A stretch of DNA of 64,000 bases, taken from positions 12,529,001 to 12,593,000 of the forward strand of contig OX344765.1 in the NCBI GenBank assembly GCA_947034895.1, written 5' to 3'. The notes below the pieces were generated by a model. That model saw nothing but the letters and a program-made list of their open reading frames with translations. It ran no database searches and had not been told where the DNA came from. The translations under genes were made by a program, and so were the position numbers. Positions within the stretch are counted from its first letter, which is position 1. Each line of letters starts with the position of its first letter. The stretch is from Rhytidiadelphus loreus. Lineage: Eukaryota > Streptophyta > Bryopsida > Hypnales > Hylocomiaceae. This document shows positions 24,325 to 36,260 of the stretch, piece after piece.

Positions 24325-26201
24325 TTAAACGGTTAAATTGAGTGAATTTTTCATTTTCTTTCTATAGAGAAATTCAGGGAACACTTGTGAAGATTGCAGA
24401 TAAGGATGCGTCCTTCATTGGTTCTTAGGAGTGGATAGGCTCTATAGATCTTTGTTATGTGCTTGACAATTTACTTGGTGTTAGCATATTTTAAACCCAA
24501 TGTGCCTACACTAAAATAAAAAATGCACTTTGGAAGCAATCAACCAATTGTAGGAACTCCCAAATCATGTCTATTGTTCAAAAATGTAGGCTTTGTTTCT
24601 TTTATCTATTGGTGGTTTTTGTTGCATTCCTAGATGGATCCTAAATGATTTATTCTAATTTCTAAAGATGTGGAAGCAAACACTTTTGGCCATTTAGGCT
24701 CTTCAGGTTGTGGAATTATGGCATATTTTCAATCTTTTAATTACTGATGATGTAAGTATCAATCTTGTACTTTATGCAGGTAACTTGTAAAGTCTTGGAT
24801 GTGTGGAGTGGTGTAGACCTACCCAACAAGTGTAGGGAACTAGCTCTACACTTCAAGACCCTTGGCACTTTGATAATAATAGGTAGCCTCACATTTATAT
24901 TTTATTTTATTTGTATAAGTTTATAACCCCTATAGGACCAAGGGTTCATGGTTTAAAAATAATAGTTTGTATCAATGCATACATCTATAAAGAATAATTT
25001 GTAAAAATATATATTTCAGATGGGGACAAAGTTTATATTACTAAAATTAGTGTAGAGCATTGCTTGTTTGGGTTTAAAAAAATATGCAAACGTGAACAAA
25101 AGAAAGTTTTCATATGACTTATTCAAAACTACCTAATTGGAGCCTCATCGTCCTTATTGGCTTAAATCATCATATGTGACCCTATAAAAACATCCCTTAC
25201 ATCTAGAGGCTCCATTTTTCTAGGATAATTGGTCCCTTCCTTTGATTGCTTGAAATATATGTAGGTGGAGGTCTTTTGGCATATACCTTGTTGGAAATTG
25301 ATTACAATGAAATGACAGTAGAAAGTGCATTTCTGATTCTAAACCTTTAGTACACTAGCGGTGAGGACTTGAAAAGCATCTACAATGGATGTTGGTGTGG
25401 TTGGAAAAGAGTTGTCGAAGTAAATGGCAAGGAATTCTTCCTTGATAATAGGGTTTACTATCCCTTAATTCCTCAACGTTCTAACATTGTATAAATTCCA
25501 TTATTTGGGTTGCGAGTAACACAACACCAAGTTTGGTGTTGAAGGCAACTATGTGTCTCCTTTGGTTGGTTAGGGGAGGATTATAACTCCTAATCCTTCT
25601 CATTTACAGCCCTTGGATCTCTATAGTACATTATCTTGAGTTTCTCCAAGAAAATTGTCTACTCACAACACTTGCAAGGCCCATTGTGGAATTTCAATCC
25701 CTAGAAATACTCAAATTTGTGTATTGAAGAGGATATGGAGATTGATTATAAATCCAAAATGATCGGAAGAGTGAACACTTTTGAACATATTTGGACTTCC
25801 CTTGTCCTACACTGGGGTTACTACTTGGGATTAAACAAAATCAACCCTTGCAAATTCTTGTCTAAACTTTTCATCATCTAAATAATAAGAAAGTATGAGG
25901 TTGATATTGAATATATTTATAATCAATACTTTGAAGATTTTTAGATAGTAGAATTAATTGTAATGTCATATGAAACCCGTTGTTTATGAGGTGCCATTCC
26001 ATGATTATGTTGCAAAAATCAACCTTTGGAAATTCATGCGTGAAATGTACATCTTTTACACAACAATGCAATTAGGATGATTTTAGATGCACTTATAGTA
26101 ATGAACAACACTAAGTAAAGATTTGAAACTTTTTCATTCAAAAAACTATACTCTAAGTATCAACAGACAAAGTTGAAGTGTAGATATATGAAAGTTGTAG
26201 T

Positions 26202-26626
26202 TGTTACTCACACCATAAATAAGAGAAGAGCAAGAAATATATTATAAATAAAAAATAAGAATACATATAAATAAGAAACTAGATTACAAGAGATGTGTTG
26301 TCAAGACTAACAACTCCTTAGTCTTGACATCCTTATATACTACTACTTAAAAAGATATACTTTTACTTTATAAAGCTTTATTCTTAATCTAGGAAGTTCT
26401 TTTAGAAGCTTTCTTTTACATTATTTTTCTGACATCACCTTTGTTTCTAGTGACGAGTTCCAAAAGGAGCCTTAAATTGAGTCTTTGGTTTATTAGGAGA
26501 AAGTCAATGAAATTCCTGTACTTTCTGAGGTGCATTGATTACATTTATTATTGGTTACCATGCTCTTTCCCATGTGCACTCATTATTTGATATCATATCG
26601 ACACTAGTATATAAAATATTCTAACA
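26202..26626 (-). mobile_element. LTR of a Ty3/gypsy element
   Basis: Read on the minus strand, this 425-bp block starts TGTTAGAATA and ends GAGTAACA, with the usual TG...CA ends and a 5-bp TGTTA/TAACA inverted tip. It directly follows the end of the integrase/chromodomain reading frame, which makes it the 3' LTR. The left border is confirmed by copy A, which reads GAAAGTTGTAGCATGC without interruption near 5800. Confidence 0.7.
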
Positions 26627-27985
26627 TGCTTCATCTATGCTGTAAATCTAACATTTTTTTAACCTCATATTTTTCATAATTGTTAATTTCAATAGAAGGC
26701 AGTGGTGGTTGCATTTTGTCCGATATATTTGACTCTTTATATGGTTCAGGAAGAGAAATGTGGAAGATTGGATCTTGTACTTTCATAGATGTTGGAAGTT
26801 TTAACTTATAAACAACTGAATTGATTTGCCATTGAATGGAAAATGGTCCTAGTTGATGGTACTCTAATTTATTACATGGTCGAGTAGTCTTAATGTTGCA
26901 TTGAAGAAGCCAAACTTTCTCGCCAATTTGAAATGGATGTGATTCTCTTCTAAGTACATCTGTATAAGTCTTATTATGATCTTGAGCATCTTCTAACTCG
27001 AGCTCCATGATTTCTTGGAGCTTTAATATTGTATTGCCAAGTCTTCGACTACTGGATTGTGTGCCTTTGGAATATTCAATACATCAAACTTTGGATGATA
27101 TCCATAACTAACAAAAAAATGGCATTTGTCAAGTAGAGGCATGGATGTTGTTATATGTAAATTCAACCAACGTTAAATACAAGGTCCAATTGTCTTGTTG
27201 ACAGTTGATGGTGCAACATATGTATTGTTCCAATACTTAATTGATGTGCTCGGTTTGACCATCAATTTGAGGATGAAAAGCAAAAGATAGTTTGATATCC
27301 ACCTTCAAGATCTTCAAGGAGGATCGCCAAAATTTGGAAACAAATTGCGGTCCTCGATCCCAGATGATATCTTTTGGTAATCTATGATATCGATAAATAT
27401 TGTCTAAAAAAAGCCGTGCTTTACCTTCTCCAGTAATTGTCTTGTTGCAAGGAACAAAATGTGTCATCTTTGTTAGTCGGTTTACAATAACATATATAAT
27501 ACCACAATAACTTCATGGTAGTAAGTCAATATGCCACATTTAACTACTTTTGGGCTTTAGAAAGTCCAAATCTAATAATGGTCACCGGAAGAAAAAGAAA
27601 CTAGTCATTAGGAGACCATGCAAAACATCTAGAAATCTAGGCAAAATATTGGGAGATCTACACAAACATTGGAAGATCTATACAAACATCAGGGGATCCC
27701 GTGATGTTATTATCCGGAGATCTCTGGATGTTTTGTCTTGAATTCATTGAATAGTCTAGAAGTAGTAAAATGTGGCATCAATGATGAAATCCATAGAAAT
27801 TGAAGACTAGGGTCGTTGAGGAATAGGTAATGGTTGTAAAAGACCATATCGATAATGTTGAGGATTCTTGAATCTTGAATAAGTGTCACAAGAGAGCACA
27901 AAATCTCGAGAACCTTCCACATTTGAGGCCACTAAAAATCTCAAGATATAAGTTCTAATGTCTTGTTGAACTCAAACCACAAATT
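26627..27985 (-). pseudogene. Ty3/gypsy (chromovirus-type) integrase relic
   Basis: Minus-strand remains of a retrotransposon pol gene. In order come an N-terminal zinc-finger-like stretch and the linker before the core (about 27985-27777), the integrase core at 27467-27237 with WDRGPQFVS and HPQIDGQTEH, and then the C-terminal part at 27008-26631 with PFQIGEKVWLL, HQLGPF and a chromodomain-like end YEVKKMLD. Several stop codons and a 244-bp MITE break it. Gag, protease, reverse transcriptase, RNase H and the 5' LTR are missing. Confidence 0.85.
27533..27776. mobile_element. Small MITE inside the gypsy relic
   Basis: A 244-bp insertion between the integrase linker and core, with inverted ends GCCACATTTAACTACTT and AGTAGTAAAATGTGGC. 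The interior repeats short GAGATCT-type motifs. Reading of the integrase resumes on both sides, which supports an insertion. Confidence 0.6.
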
Positions 27986-28892
27986 GGTGTTATCAAATCA
28001 TAAGTGGCGGTCTTTGTGTTTAGATCAAGTAATGATGCATCTTTGGTACAAGGATGAATAGTCGATAGCTATGTTAGTAGACTAGTCTTTTTGGAGTTCA
28101 AGTAGGATGAAATCTTGCATTTACATGTTCCAAGATGTTAAATTACATGCAAATTTTATATTGTTTCTATTATAACTTTGTGGCAATATAATAGATGTAG
28201 ATTTCCATAATATATTTCTTTCTTGTTATTGCATAATCTGGTAATACATTTTGCATTATTTTAATTGTACTTTTGTACTTCATATCTGTTTCATTTTAGA
28301 ATTTGGTATTAAAAGTGGACTGCAACTCAATGTGTAGAGGCAATCATGAAGTGTGTTCTTATTAGTAAAATTAATAACTATTTTCTCACAAGCAAGCTTC
28401 AATTTCATGAAGTGTCTCAATTTTGTAATCACTTAATGTATTATATTTGAGACTAATAATGCCCTCCTCTAGATGCAAAATGCAAAATCTTGCTAATTTT
28501 TTCAATAGTAGCAAAAAAATTTAATTATATATCTTGGCATATAAAAGTCTCAATTTATTGAAGTGTCTCAATTTAATGAACATTCATGAAATTGTAAATT
28601 TAGATCAAAATTAAAATGAGATTTACATTTGCCTCATTTAACAAATAGGGCCTTAAATGATTAAATGTCATTCAAGTTTACCAAAAATAGGTTGATGGAA
28701 AACTATATTAATAGGTGTCATTGTACCAAATGAAACAATAAGACAATTTGCATTCAATACGAATAAGAGAGAAACTACCAAATGGTTACATGATGGACAA
28801 ATTATCATAATGTCCTAGCATCAATTATCACACTAGTTTACTTTATCCTTGACATTTATGAATGCCTCTTGCCACTCCCACTTATAGAGATC

Positions 28893-29111
28893 GGGGTGGA
28901 TTGACCTCCTCGCTCGGCCTTATTCGGGGTGCATGTATAAAAAAAGCCCCCTATTTTGGGCCGTTCTAGGGAATACTCTTGACCTCTCTTGACTAATTTG
29001 GGCTCTCTGATCGCAAAAATGAATTTGAAATTTGAAAAAAAATTCATGTGCGGAAAAAAAATAATTCCAGGGTTTGCCCACAAGGTTGAGTGAAGGGGTC
29101 ACTTCACCCTA
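28893..29111. mobile_element. CTCGCTCG-family MITE, copy 2 (inverted)
   Basis: A 219-bp member in the opposite orientation, starting GGGGTGGATTGACCTCCTCG. Flanks share CTTATAGA on both sides. The copy A counterpart near 9322 lacks the element, reading CCACTTCCATTGATGTACTAGGG. An 8-10 bp target duplication points to a Mutator-like or hAT-like origin. Confidence 0.82.
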
Positions 29112-30150
29112 CCCCTTATAGACTAGGGACTAAACTAATGTAGAACATAAATGTAGAGATGCCAAGGAACTCTCATTACAGGAAATATTCAAGAACTTAG
29201 ATATATAAGCTTAGGATTGGCAACAACAATTTGATTGGATCCTATTTCTTTTTGTATTCATAAAGAAAAATTCACACAAGATTAAGGCAATTGGGGTTCT
29301 TGTCTCTAGGAATGAGAGCTCCTTGTGATAGTGCAACCTCAAATGCTCTTGCACCCTCTCAACAAAGAGAAGATAGAAATTGAGTTTTTCCCTTTGGAGA
29401 CAAGGTGAAAAATTAACAACAATCAAATCCAACATTGGAAGAAAGGCTACTACAATCAAGCCTCATTGCCCAAGTCCCAAATAGAGGATGTACATAAAGC
29501 ATAAGAGTGAAAAGAAAATATCCACTAGACAAGATCAACATACAAGTCTTATAAGTCATTCACTCCTCATTAGAGCAACATTCTTAAATGCTTCCATTTG
29601 AACATCTTGAACGTAACTCTAACAATGACATAAACAACCTTGATGCCACTTGGGAATTGTTGGAACTTAAGTTCTTGAATTTTTGTACCAAATAAAATAC
29701 TAAATCAATAAAGACACTTGATCTACTCAAGAATCTTATGAAATCAACTACTATGTACCAAGATGATACCAATTTCTCACATTGTTGAAGTTCTAGAGAG
29801 AACTTAAGTTTGGAACTTTAGCTTCTAGAAAAGGAATAACTAGATCCGAGTGATATCAACATTTGAAAGAATAGTGATAAACTTTAGTCTTGTGGTTACA
29901 ACCTTGCATTGTACATGAAAGCCAAAGGTGAGAAAATTCCATCTTGAAGTAGGTAAGAGCACAATCATTAGGAATGCAAGCATGTACTGGGAATTTTAGG
30001 CAAATAAATGAATCTTAGAAATTGAATGTATCGCAAATTAATGGATGGATGATTAGGTATACTAATCCATTACGTTACCAATAATAAATTTCTCAATTTG
30101 TCTCTTAGTGGTGCTTGGAGTGTATTCAATGGAAAACCATATAAATTGCA

Positions 30151-32100
30151 TGTATTTTTCTACTCGGTAGATGCAAGAAACACCAAACGATTTAGGGAGC
30201 ATTCTGCCAAAACTGTTTTTTTTCTACCCAGTACTCCTAGTACTCGTAGTACTACAAAATGGAGCAATCTCAGCCGTTGATCCAAAAAATCAACGGCCAA
30301 TAGTACTTTTGAGTACTTTATAATACTGAAACAATACTATTTGAAAAAAATGACAGTTTGTCACAGAAAGTAGATAAAATTACGTATAAATTAATAATAA
30401 TTAGAAAATCATAAATAAAAAACCCCTAAAAATTAGTCATTTGTAAAGACTTGATAGTGATTACATTTCACCAAAAACTAAAAGTTGAAACCATCATGAA
30501 TGTTTGGAGCGCTATGGACAAGGGACCCCTATTTGCATGCATCTCGAGGACAAAGAATTTTGTTTTTATGAATGCCATTTGGTGGGCACATGCCCTTCTA
30601 TTGTGGCAATAGCCCACAACAATCCTAGACGTACATTTTTGGATACTCCACAATACTAAAAACCCCTAAAACGCAAAGTATGACAAATTAGGTAAATTAC
30701 AATTTAATTAAAGGATTTTTTTTCAAAATTTCTCAAAAATAAGGAATCTGAGGACTTCCAAATTAGCCATCTCCAATAAACATTTCAAGTACATGGACTT
30801 CATTTCCCAAAAGATATGGCAAATGGCATCTCCGTCATTCCAATTGTGACGCAAAATAGTACCGGTGTCACGGGGAGGACACTCCCCATGTTTTAGCAAC
30901 CCACGTGCGGCGGAAAAAATAATATAAGTTATACACCCTAAAATTTAATTCTTTTTTCAAAAAAAAAATTAAGGATAGATTTTACTACTTTAGAAATTTA
31001 TGTTTTGAATTATTGGTATTTTTTTATGCTAATAGTAATTAGTTATAAATTTTTGAAGAAAAAAAATACACTATAAATCTGAAAATAACTTTCACACCTC
31101 TATATTATATAAGAAAAGAATTTTGAAAAATGAAAAAGAAATTCTATAGAATAGATTTCTATTGAAAGTTTGTTTTGGTTGAAATTGATGCAATAGTCAT
31201 CTTCATGTGAGCTCCATAAATATTTTAGTTGGAGAACATGCCATTTTAGTTCATTTTTCAACACTTTTTAGACAATATATCTTATGTTATTTGGAATTGA
31301 ATTTTTTTTCAATAGAAACCTTTAGTTATTGTTAAACAAAGCTCAAAATTTTAGGATGAAATTATAGTTTATTCAAGGTGTATTACATGTATTACTTTTT
31401 CCACCGCCACACGTGGGTACCCCAAATGTAGTGAGAGTGTCCTCCCCATGACCGGTGTTTCTTGCATTCACCCTACTAAGATAAATCTCGCTTGTTCTAC
31501 CAAGATGTCAAGTCATCTTCTAAATGTATCTCAACTTCACCTAACAATAGACTATTGAATGATCGAATATCTCAAGCCACAAACAATGCACCAAATCCAA
31601 CTTTTGCAAATTTGTGAATTGCCTAAAAAAATCATCTAGAGTTCTTAGAGTTGTAGTAGATAGATTTAGATATACCAAATTGCAAAAGAATTCCAAATGT
31701 AGAAATTCAAGCAAATTCTAGTTGGAACAATAAAATAACCTCAAGTTCAAAAGACTTGTAAGATCTTCTAAAGACTCAAGCAAATTCTTGAATCCACTTC
31801 CTTAGGGATCCAAGTGGTTTAAATTTTGTTTTATATGAAACATACAACCTTCAAGGGTTGCAATAAAGACAAAGTCAACACACCCAAAGCACATACTATA
31901 AGGCTTCTCCATTAGGAATAAGACAAAGAACAAAACCTTCTATCCATGTGAACAAAGTTTAGTAAACAAGAATCCCTCGTGCAAACATTGCCAACATGAG
32001 AATTGAACCAATAACATCTTAGATTCCATTTGAAGTCTCAACCACTTGAACATCACCTAGGGTAATTTTAAGTCATATAACACTAACAAAATACTTCAAG
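30151..32100. other. Gene-free spacer with one MITE
   Basis: AT-rich sequence containing the hAT-like MITE at 30869-31450. A short stem CCGTTGAT/ATCAACGG lies at 30272-30297 beside repeated AGTACT motifs. No coding exon was found on either strand. Confidence 0.5.
30869..31450. mobile_element. hAT-like MITE, copy 1 (582 bp)
   Basis: The element is flanked by a perfect 8-bp repeat ACCGGTGT (30861-30868 and 31451-31458). Ends are CACGGGGAGGACACTC and GAGTGTCCTCCCCATG. Subterminal arms (CCCACGTGCGGCGGAAAAA against TTTTTCCACCGCCACACGTGGG) extend the inverted repeat to nearly 100 bp. The 8-bp target duplication is the mark of the hAT superfamily. No transposase is encoded. Confidence 0.88.
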
Positions 32101-32102
32101 TT

Positions 32103-32398
32103 TAAGAAGCCTCCAAATAAATCCGAGTGCTTCTCAAGCTCGGACCAACCCCCTAAATCCAACTCTTCCAATTTGCTCAATGTTCCAAAAGACTCGGGTA
32201 AACTTTGGATCCCACTTCCATTGGGATTCAAGTTTTTCAAATTTTGGAGGCCTCCAAATGAATTTGGGAGCTCTCAAGCTCGGAACAACCCCCTAAATCC
32301 AACTCTTCCAATTTGCTCAATGTTCCAAAAGACTCAGGTAAACTTTGAATCCCACTTCTATTGGGATTTAAGTTTTTCAAATTTTGGAGGCCTCCAAA
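32103..32398 (-). pseudogene. Decayed LRR units beyond the TNL stop
   Basis: Two further 141-bp LRR units continue the array past the TGA at 32401-32399. The first stays in frame for most of its length, and a single missing base near 32271 then shifts the frame. The second unit degrades into spacer near 32103. They show that the LRR array was once longer, or that units were added by unequal exchange and then decayed. Confidence 0.8.
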
Positions 32399-33240
32399 TC
32401 AATTTGGAAGCTTCTCAAGCTCGGAACAACCCCATAAATCCAACTCTTCCAATTTGCTCAATGTTCCAAAAGACTCAGGTAAACTTTGAATCCCACTTCC
32501 ACCGAGATGCAAGTTTTTCAAATTTTGGAGGCCTCCAAATGAATTTGGGAGCTTCTCAAGCTTGATACAACCCCATAAATCCAACACTTCCAATTTGCTC
32601 AATGTTCCAAAAGACTCAGGTAAACATTGGATCCTAATCATACGGAGATCCAAGTTTTTCAAATTTTGGAGGCCTCCAAATGAATTTGGAAGCTTCAAAA
32701 AATATAAACAACCCCTTAAATCCAACACTTCCAATTTGCTCAATGTTCCAAAAGACTCAGGTAAACTTTGAATCCCACTTTTATTAAGATCCAAGTTTTT
32801 CAAATTTTGGAGGCCTCCAAATGAATTTGGGAGCTTCTCAAGCTTGGAATAACCCGATAAATCCAACACTTCCAATTTGTTCAATGTTCCAAAAGACTCA
32901 GGTAAACTTTGGATTCTACTTTCACAGAGATCCAAGTTTTTCAAATTTTGAAGGCCTCCAAATGAATTTGGGAGCTTCTCAAGCTTGGAACAACCCCATA
33001 AATCCAACACTTCCAATTTGTTCAATGTTCCAAAAGACTCGAGTAAACTTTGGATTCCACTTTTACGGAGATTCAAGTTTTTCAAATTTTGGAGGCCTGC
33101 AAATGAATTTGGGAGCTTCTCAAGCTTAAAACAACCCCATAAATCCAACTCTTCCAATTTGCTCAATGTTCCAAAAGACTCGGGTAAACTTTGAATCCCA
33201 CTTTGACTGAGATTCAAGTTCTTTAAATTTTGTAGACCTC
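32246..33240 (-). repeat. 141-bp coding tandem repeat (two LRRs per unit)
   Basis: GGAGGCCTCCAAATGAATTT-like landmarks recur every 141 bp (32386, 32527, 32668, 32809, about 32950 and 33091), with 140 bp across the frameshifted unit. Each unit encodes 47 residues, two leucine-rich repeats of the pattern FGGLQNLKNLxL...IQSLPE and FGTLSKLExLDLxGC. Six full units lie before the stop and two after it. Confidence 0.9.
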
Positions 33241-35756
33241 CAAATGAATCTGGTAGCTCCATGAGCGTATAACAATAGTTTAGATTCAACACTTCCAACT
33301 TATTCAAATTTCCAAATGATTTAGGCAATCTTTCCATAAATTCATCCATCCAAAACAATATCACCAATTCATTGTTTTCAAGTGCCTCAGGAAAAGGCCC
33401 TAATGCCTCAGGGCCAGCACTATCAGATTCAAGCCAACGCAAATTTTGTGGAAGTGATGACATGGAAAAGAAGCCACCCTTCAATATGCGTAACCCTTTC
33501 ATGAGGGAGAAGTCAATTCGATCTTTGAGACCCAAAGGAAGGATCAAAGTTTGAAGAGAATTTGGTAGTGGCTGCATACAAATCCAAAAAAGTCAAAATA
33601 ATATACAATCTTACTTATGAATCAAACTAGGCATAAGTAATCTCAAAAAGAATATATTGCATGCTTCAATTACTAAAACCAGAGGAAAACTACATACACA
33701 ACAACTTTGGATCTTCCAACAATCAACAAGACTAAATACTACTCCTATATTCTATTTATTTTTCTTTCCTAATAAGCCACAACAAAATACGATGGTAGAG
33801 TGAACAACCAAATTAAAGTTCAATAGTTCCCATACATACCTCATTCTTCTTCAACAATGCTAAAGATTCAGAGCTCCATAAACGCTTGCAATTTGTCCTT
33901 TCATGCTTGGCAATTGCACGGCCCATGTCTCGCAAGTGGTCGTGCATGCGAAACTTACCATGTCCATCCACTCTAATCAAAGCCTTTTCCACAAGGGTTC
34001 GCACACCCAATGCTCCAAACCAACCTTGGGATTTCCAAACAAGTTTGGCTAACTCCACAGATGCTCCCAATAAAGCACATGCAACATCCAAAAACATTTC
34101 TTGATGTTGTTCTTCAAGAGTGTCATAGCTTATCCGAAGACATTCAAATATCTTCCTCTCACCCATCATATTGCCACAACTCAACTTTTTCAAAATTTCC
34201 TCCCATATCTCCACATCCTCCTCATCCCTCAAAAGAGATCCACAAACCTTCAACACCAATGGAACCCCACCACATGCCATACTTACATCTCCAACAAGAC
34301 CTCTTAATCTTGGAGGTACTTTCCAATCACCTCCAAATGCATGACATGCAAGGACACTTCGAGAATCACACTCACTCAATAATTGAACATCATGAATGTG
34401 AACCTCATGTTTGAAACGAAATGTAGTGGACTTTTCAAATACACGCCAATTTCGAGAAGTGACAATGCACATGCTCCCTTCCTTCAACATTTCGCGTGAC
34501 ATCAAATAATCCATTTCATCACCGTCATGAACATCATCCAATACCACAAGAATGGATTTCTTCGATAGCCATTCTTCAAGAATAACCTTACCCCTAGACT
34601 TGTCTACAATATTTTCAATTGAGTCATTCTCACAAAAAGCCTTCAAAATATGATTTTGGACAATCGTCACACCACCGTGATTCACCTTCTCAATTACATC
34701 TTCCACATAACACCTTGTGTGAAACCTTCTCCCCAATTGGTTGTACAACTCTCGCGCCAAAGTGGACTTCCCAATTCCACCCATTCCCCACAATCCCAAC
34801 ATCAACACTTTCTTCTCATCAATGGTTTGAATGAGGTTCTTAGCAACTTGCTTCACACCCACAATATGATCACCTACATTCATGGGAAGCGACTTGTTTG
34901 CCAATTCAAAGATCTTTCCAACCACCTCCAACACCAAGTCCTTTTCCAACCTACAAACAATTCAAAATAAATTATATTATCACCAAATACAATGTCCATT
35001 TCAAATCCAAACCCAAACTTTTCACAACACATGAGGCATTATACACACATATTTACCTCTTGTCTCCTAGACAATACTCCCAACCATTTAGCTTCGAAGC
35101 TATTTCCAAATCAGCCCTCCATTCTTCAATTAAGGTCTTATTATGCCTCTCCATCAACTTCTTAAATCCAACAGCTAATTGACCCTTTTCTGGAAAATTG
35201 ACTTCCCAAGGTTGGACTTTGTAGAAGATGGGTAGCACCTTCATTGAAGGTCTACCCAACATTGCATGTAATTCTTTCAAACACCACTCTGATTGTGCAA
35301 AACTCTCAGAGAAGATGACTAGGGCTAGGGATGTTGTTTGGATTGCATGGTCAATGCATTTCCAAGAATTTTGGCCTTTACCAATGGATTTGCAATCTAA
35401 AAAGGGATGCAATCCAACTCTTTTCATAGCTTCATATAAATACCCCACAAAACCCGTCTTGGTGTCAGGTCCTCTATGACTAATGAAAACATCATAGTCT
35501 CCAAATTCATCTGCACACAACCAATGATAAATATTACTATCAAATCAACATAACCAAATTCATCAAATAATGTTTGCAATTGCATCCAAAAGTGAGCATT
35601 ACAAACTACAAGGTAGTCCAAAACTGAATATGAAAAGAATAGGTTAGGACTAAGACCACGGATAAAACTAACCACACCTTTACTTGGACACAACTTCTTC
35701 GCAAGCCTTGCCTCACTTGTAGACAACCTCTTCTTGTCACTTGCACCACTCTCCAT
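32399..35756 (-). CDS. TIR-NBS-LRR (TNL) immune receptor
   Basis: Intracellular receptor that detects pathogen effectors; plant TIR domains act as NAD-cleaving enzymes. Four exons join in frame to 938 codons plus stop: 35756-35678, 35510-35057, 34950-33840 and 33571-32399, all with GT-AG introns. The TIR domain (about residues 31-150) has YDVFISHRGPD and the catalytic Glu in SEWCLKEL near residue 106. The NB-ARC shows the P-loop GMGGIGKST (about 233), kinase-2 LVVLDDV (about 312), GLPL-type GGVPLVL (about 405) and MHD (about 513). The LRR exon begins at residue 549 with regular 47-residue double repeats. The stop falls in mid-repeat (TCA to TGA at 32401-32399), so the C-terminus is shortened relative to the array. 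The start Met opens a basic leader of 26 residues. No typical post-LRR domain is present. Either functional with a short LRR, or a recent pseudogene. Confidence 0.92.
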
Positions 35757-35802
35757 ATCACTTGTATATGATTGAAAAACGTATGGACATATCCCCTATA
35801 GA

Positions 35803-36260
35803 TCAAATGGCAATACCATCGACCACCTTGAACTTGTGAGTCAAAGCTGCTTGCAAATTCTTTGGACAACTTACAATAATAGTTTTCAGGTGAGCATAAA
35901 AGGTGGTGTCAATGACACCAAGGTTCTCAATAAATGCATGTTCCATACATCATTCCTTATTGATATGTATACCTGCATACAACAAAAAACAAATTTCTTA
36001 ATTTACAAGAAATAACAAACTAGACTACACTCCATCATAAGAAAACACAAACTTGTCTCAATCACAAAAACTTTAGCAAACTTGATCAATTCTAACATTT
36101 GTTGGAGGATGCTTCACATGCAAACTCACACCATCCCAAACAACCGACAAACTTCTCAAGTACAACAACTTCCAAAACATGACAAGGCATGACAAGATAA
36201 ACCATTCCATTTTGCATGTTTCCCAATCGTTCTATGTGTACCTATCACTAAAACCCTAAG
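35803..36260 (-). other. TNL upstream segment, also present at 37620
   Basis: Sequence just upstream of the TNL start, resembling 37620-37960 in direct orientation (ATGTTCCATACATCATTCC against ATGTTCCACACATCATTCC, then CTTAATT and GACAAGGCATGACAAG-like blocks). On the minus strand it holds an ORF of 47 codons (35946-35803) starting MEHAFIENLGVID and crossing a perfect donor, GTAAGT, near 35880. It could be a TNL 5' leader exon or a leftover exon; no function can be given. Confidence 0.5.

Larger units (their letters stand above)
19613..30150 (+). repeat. Segmental duplication, right copy
   Basis: Direct counterpart of 1-9650. It holds UFSP exons from 19797 on and the same downstream spacer order. 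Private insertions here are a retroposon tail at 20968, a long-TIR transposon at 21272, a small MITE at 24122, the gypsy relic at 26202-27985 and a CTCGCTCG-family MITE at 28893. The spacers 24330-26200 and 28000-30150 show no gene. Confidence 0.85.

Noticed and set aside
32173..33194. Plus-strand ORFs of 69-130 codons with repeated NVPKDSGKL-like peptides
   Set aside because: They are the antisense reading of the 141-bp LRR coding repeats.
32246..33240. Satellite DNA or a CRISPR-like array, because of the regular spacing
   Set aside because: The units are translated as LRRs in one long frame, have no unique spacers and sit in a TNL exon.
33813..34949. NB-ARC exon as a separate single-exon gene
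   Set aside because: Its apparent Met at 34949 is a TTG codon. Phase-matched GT-AG introns join it to the TIR and LRR exons.
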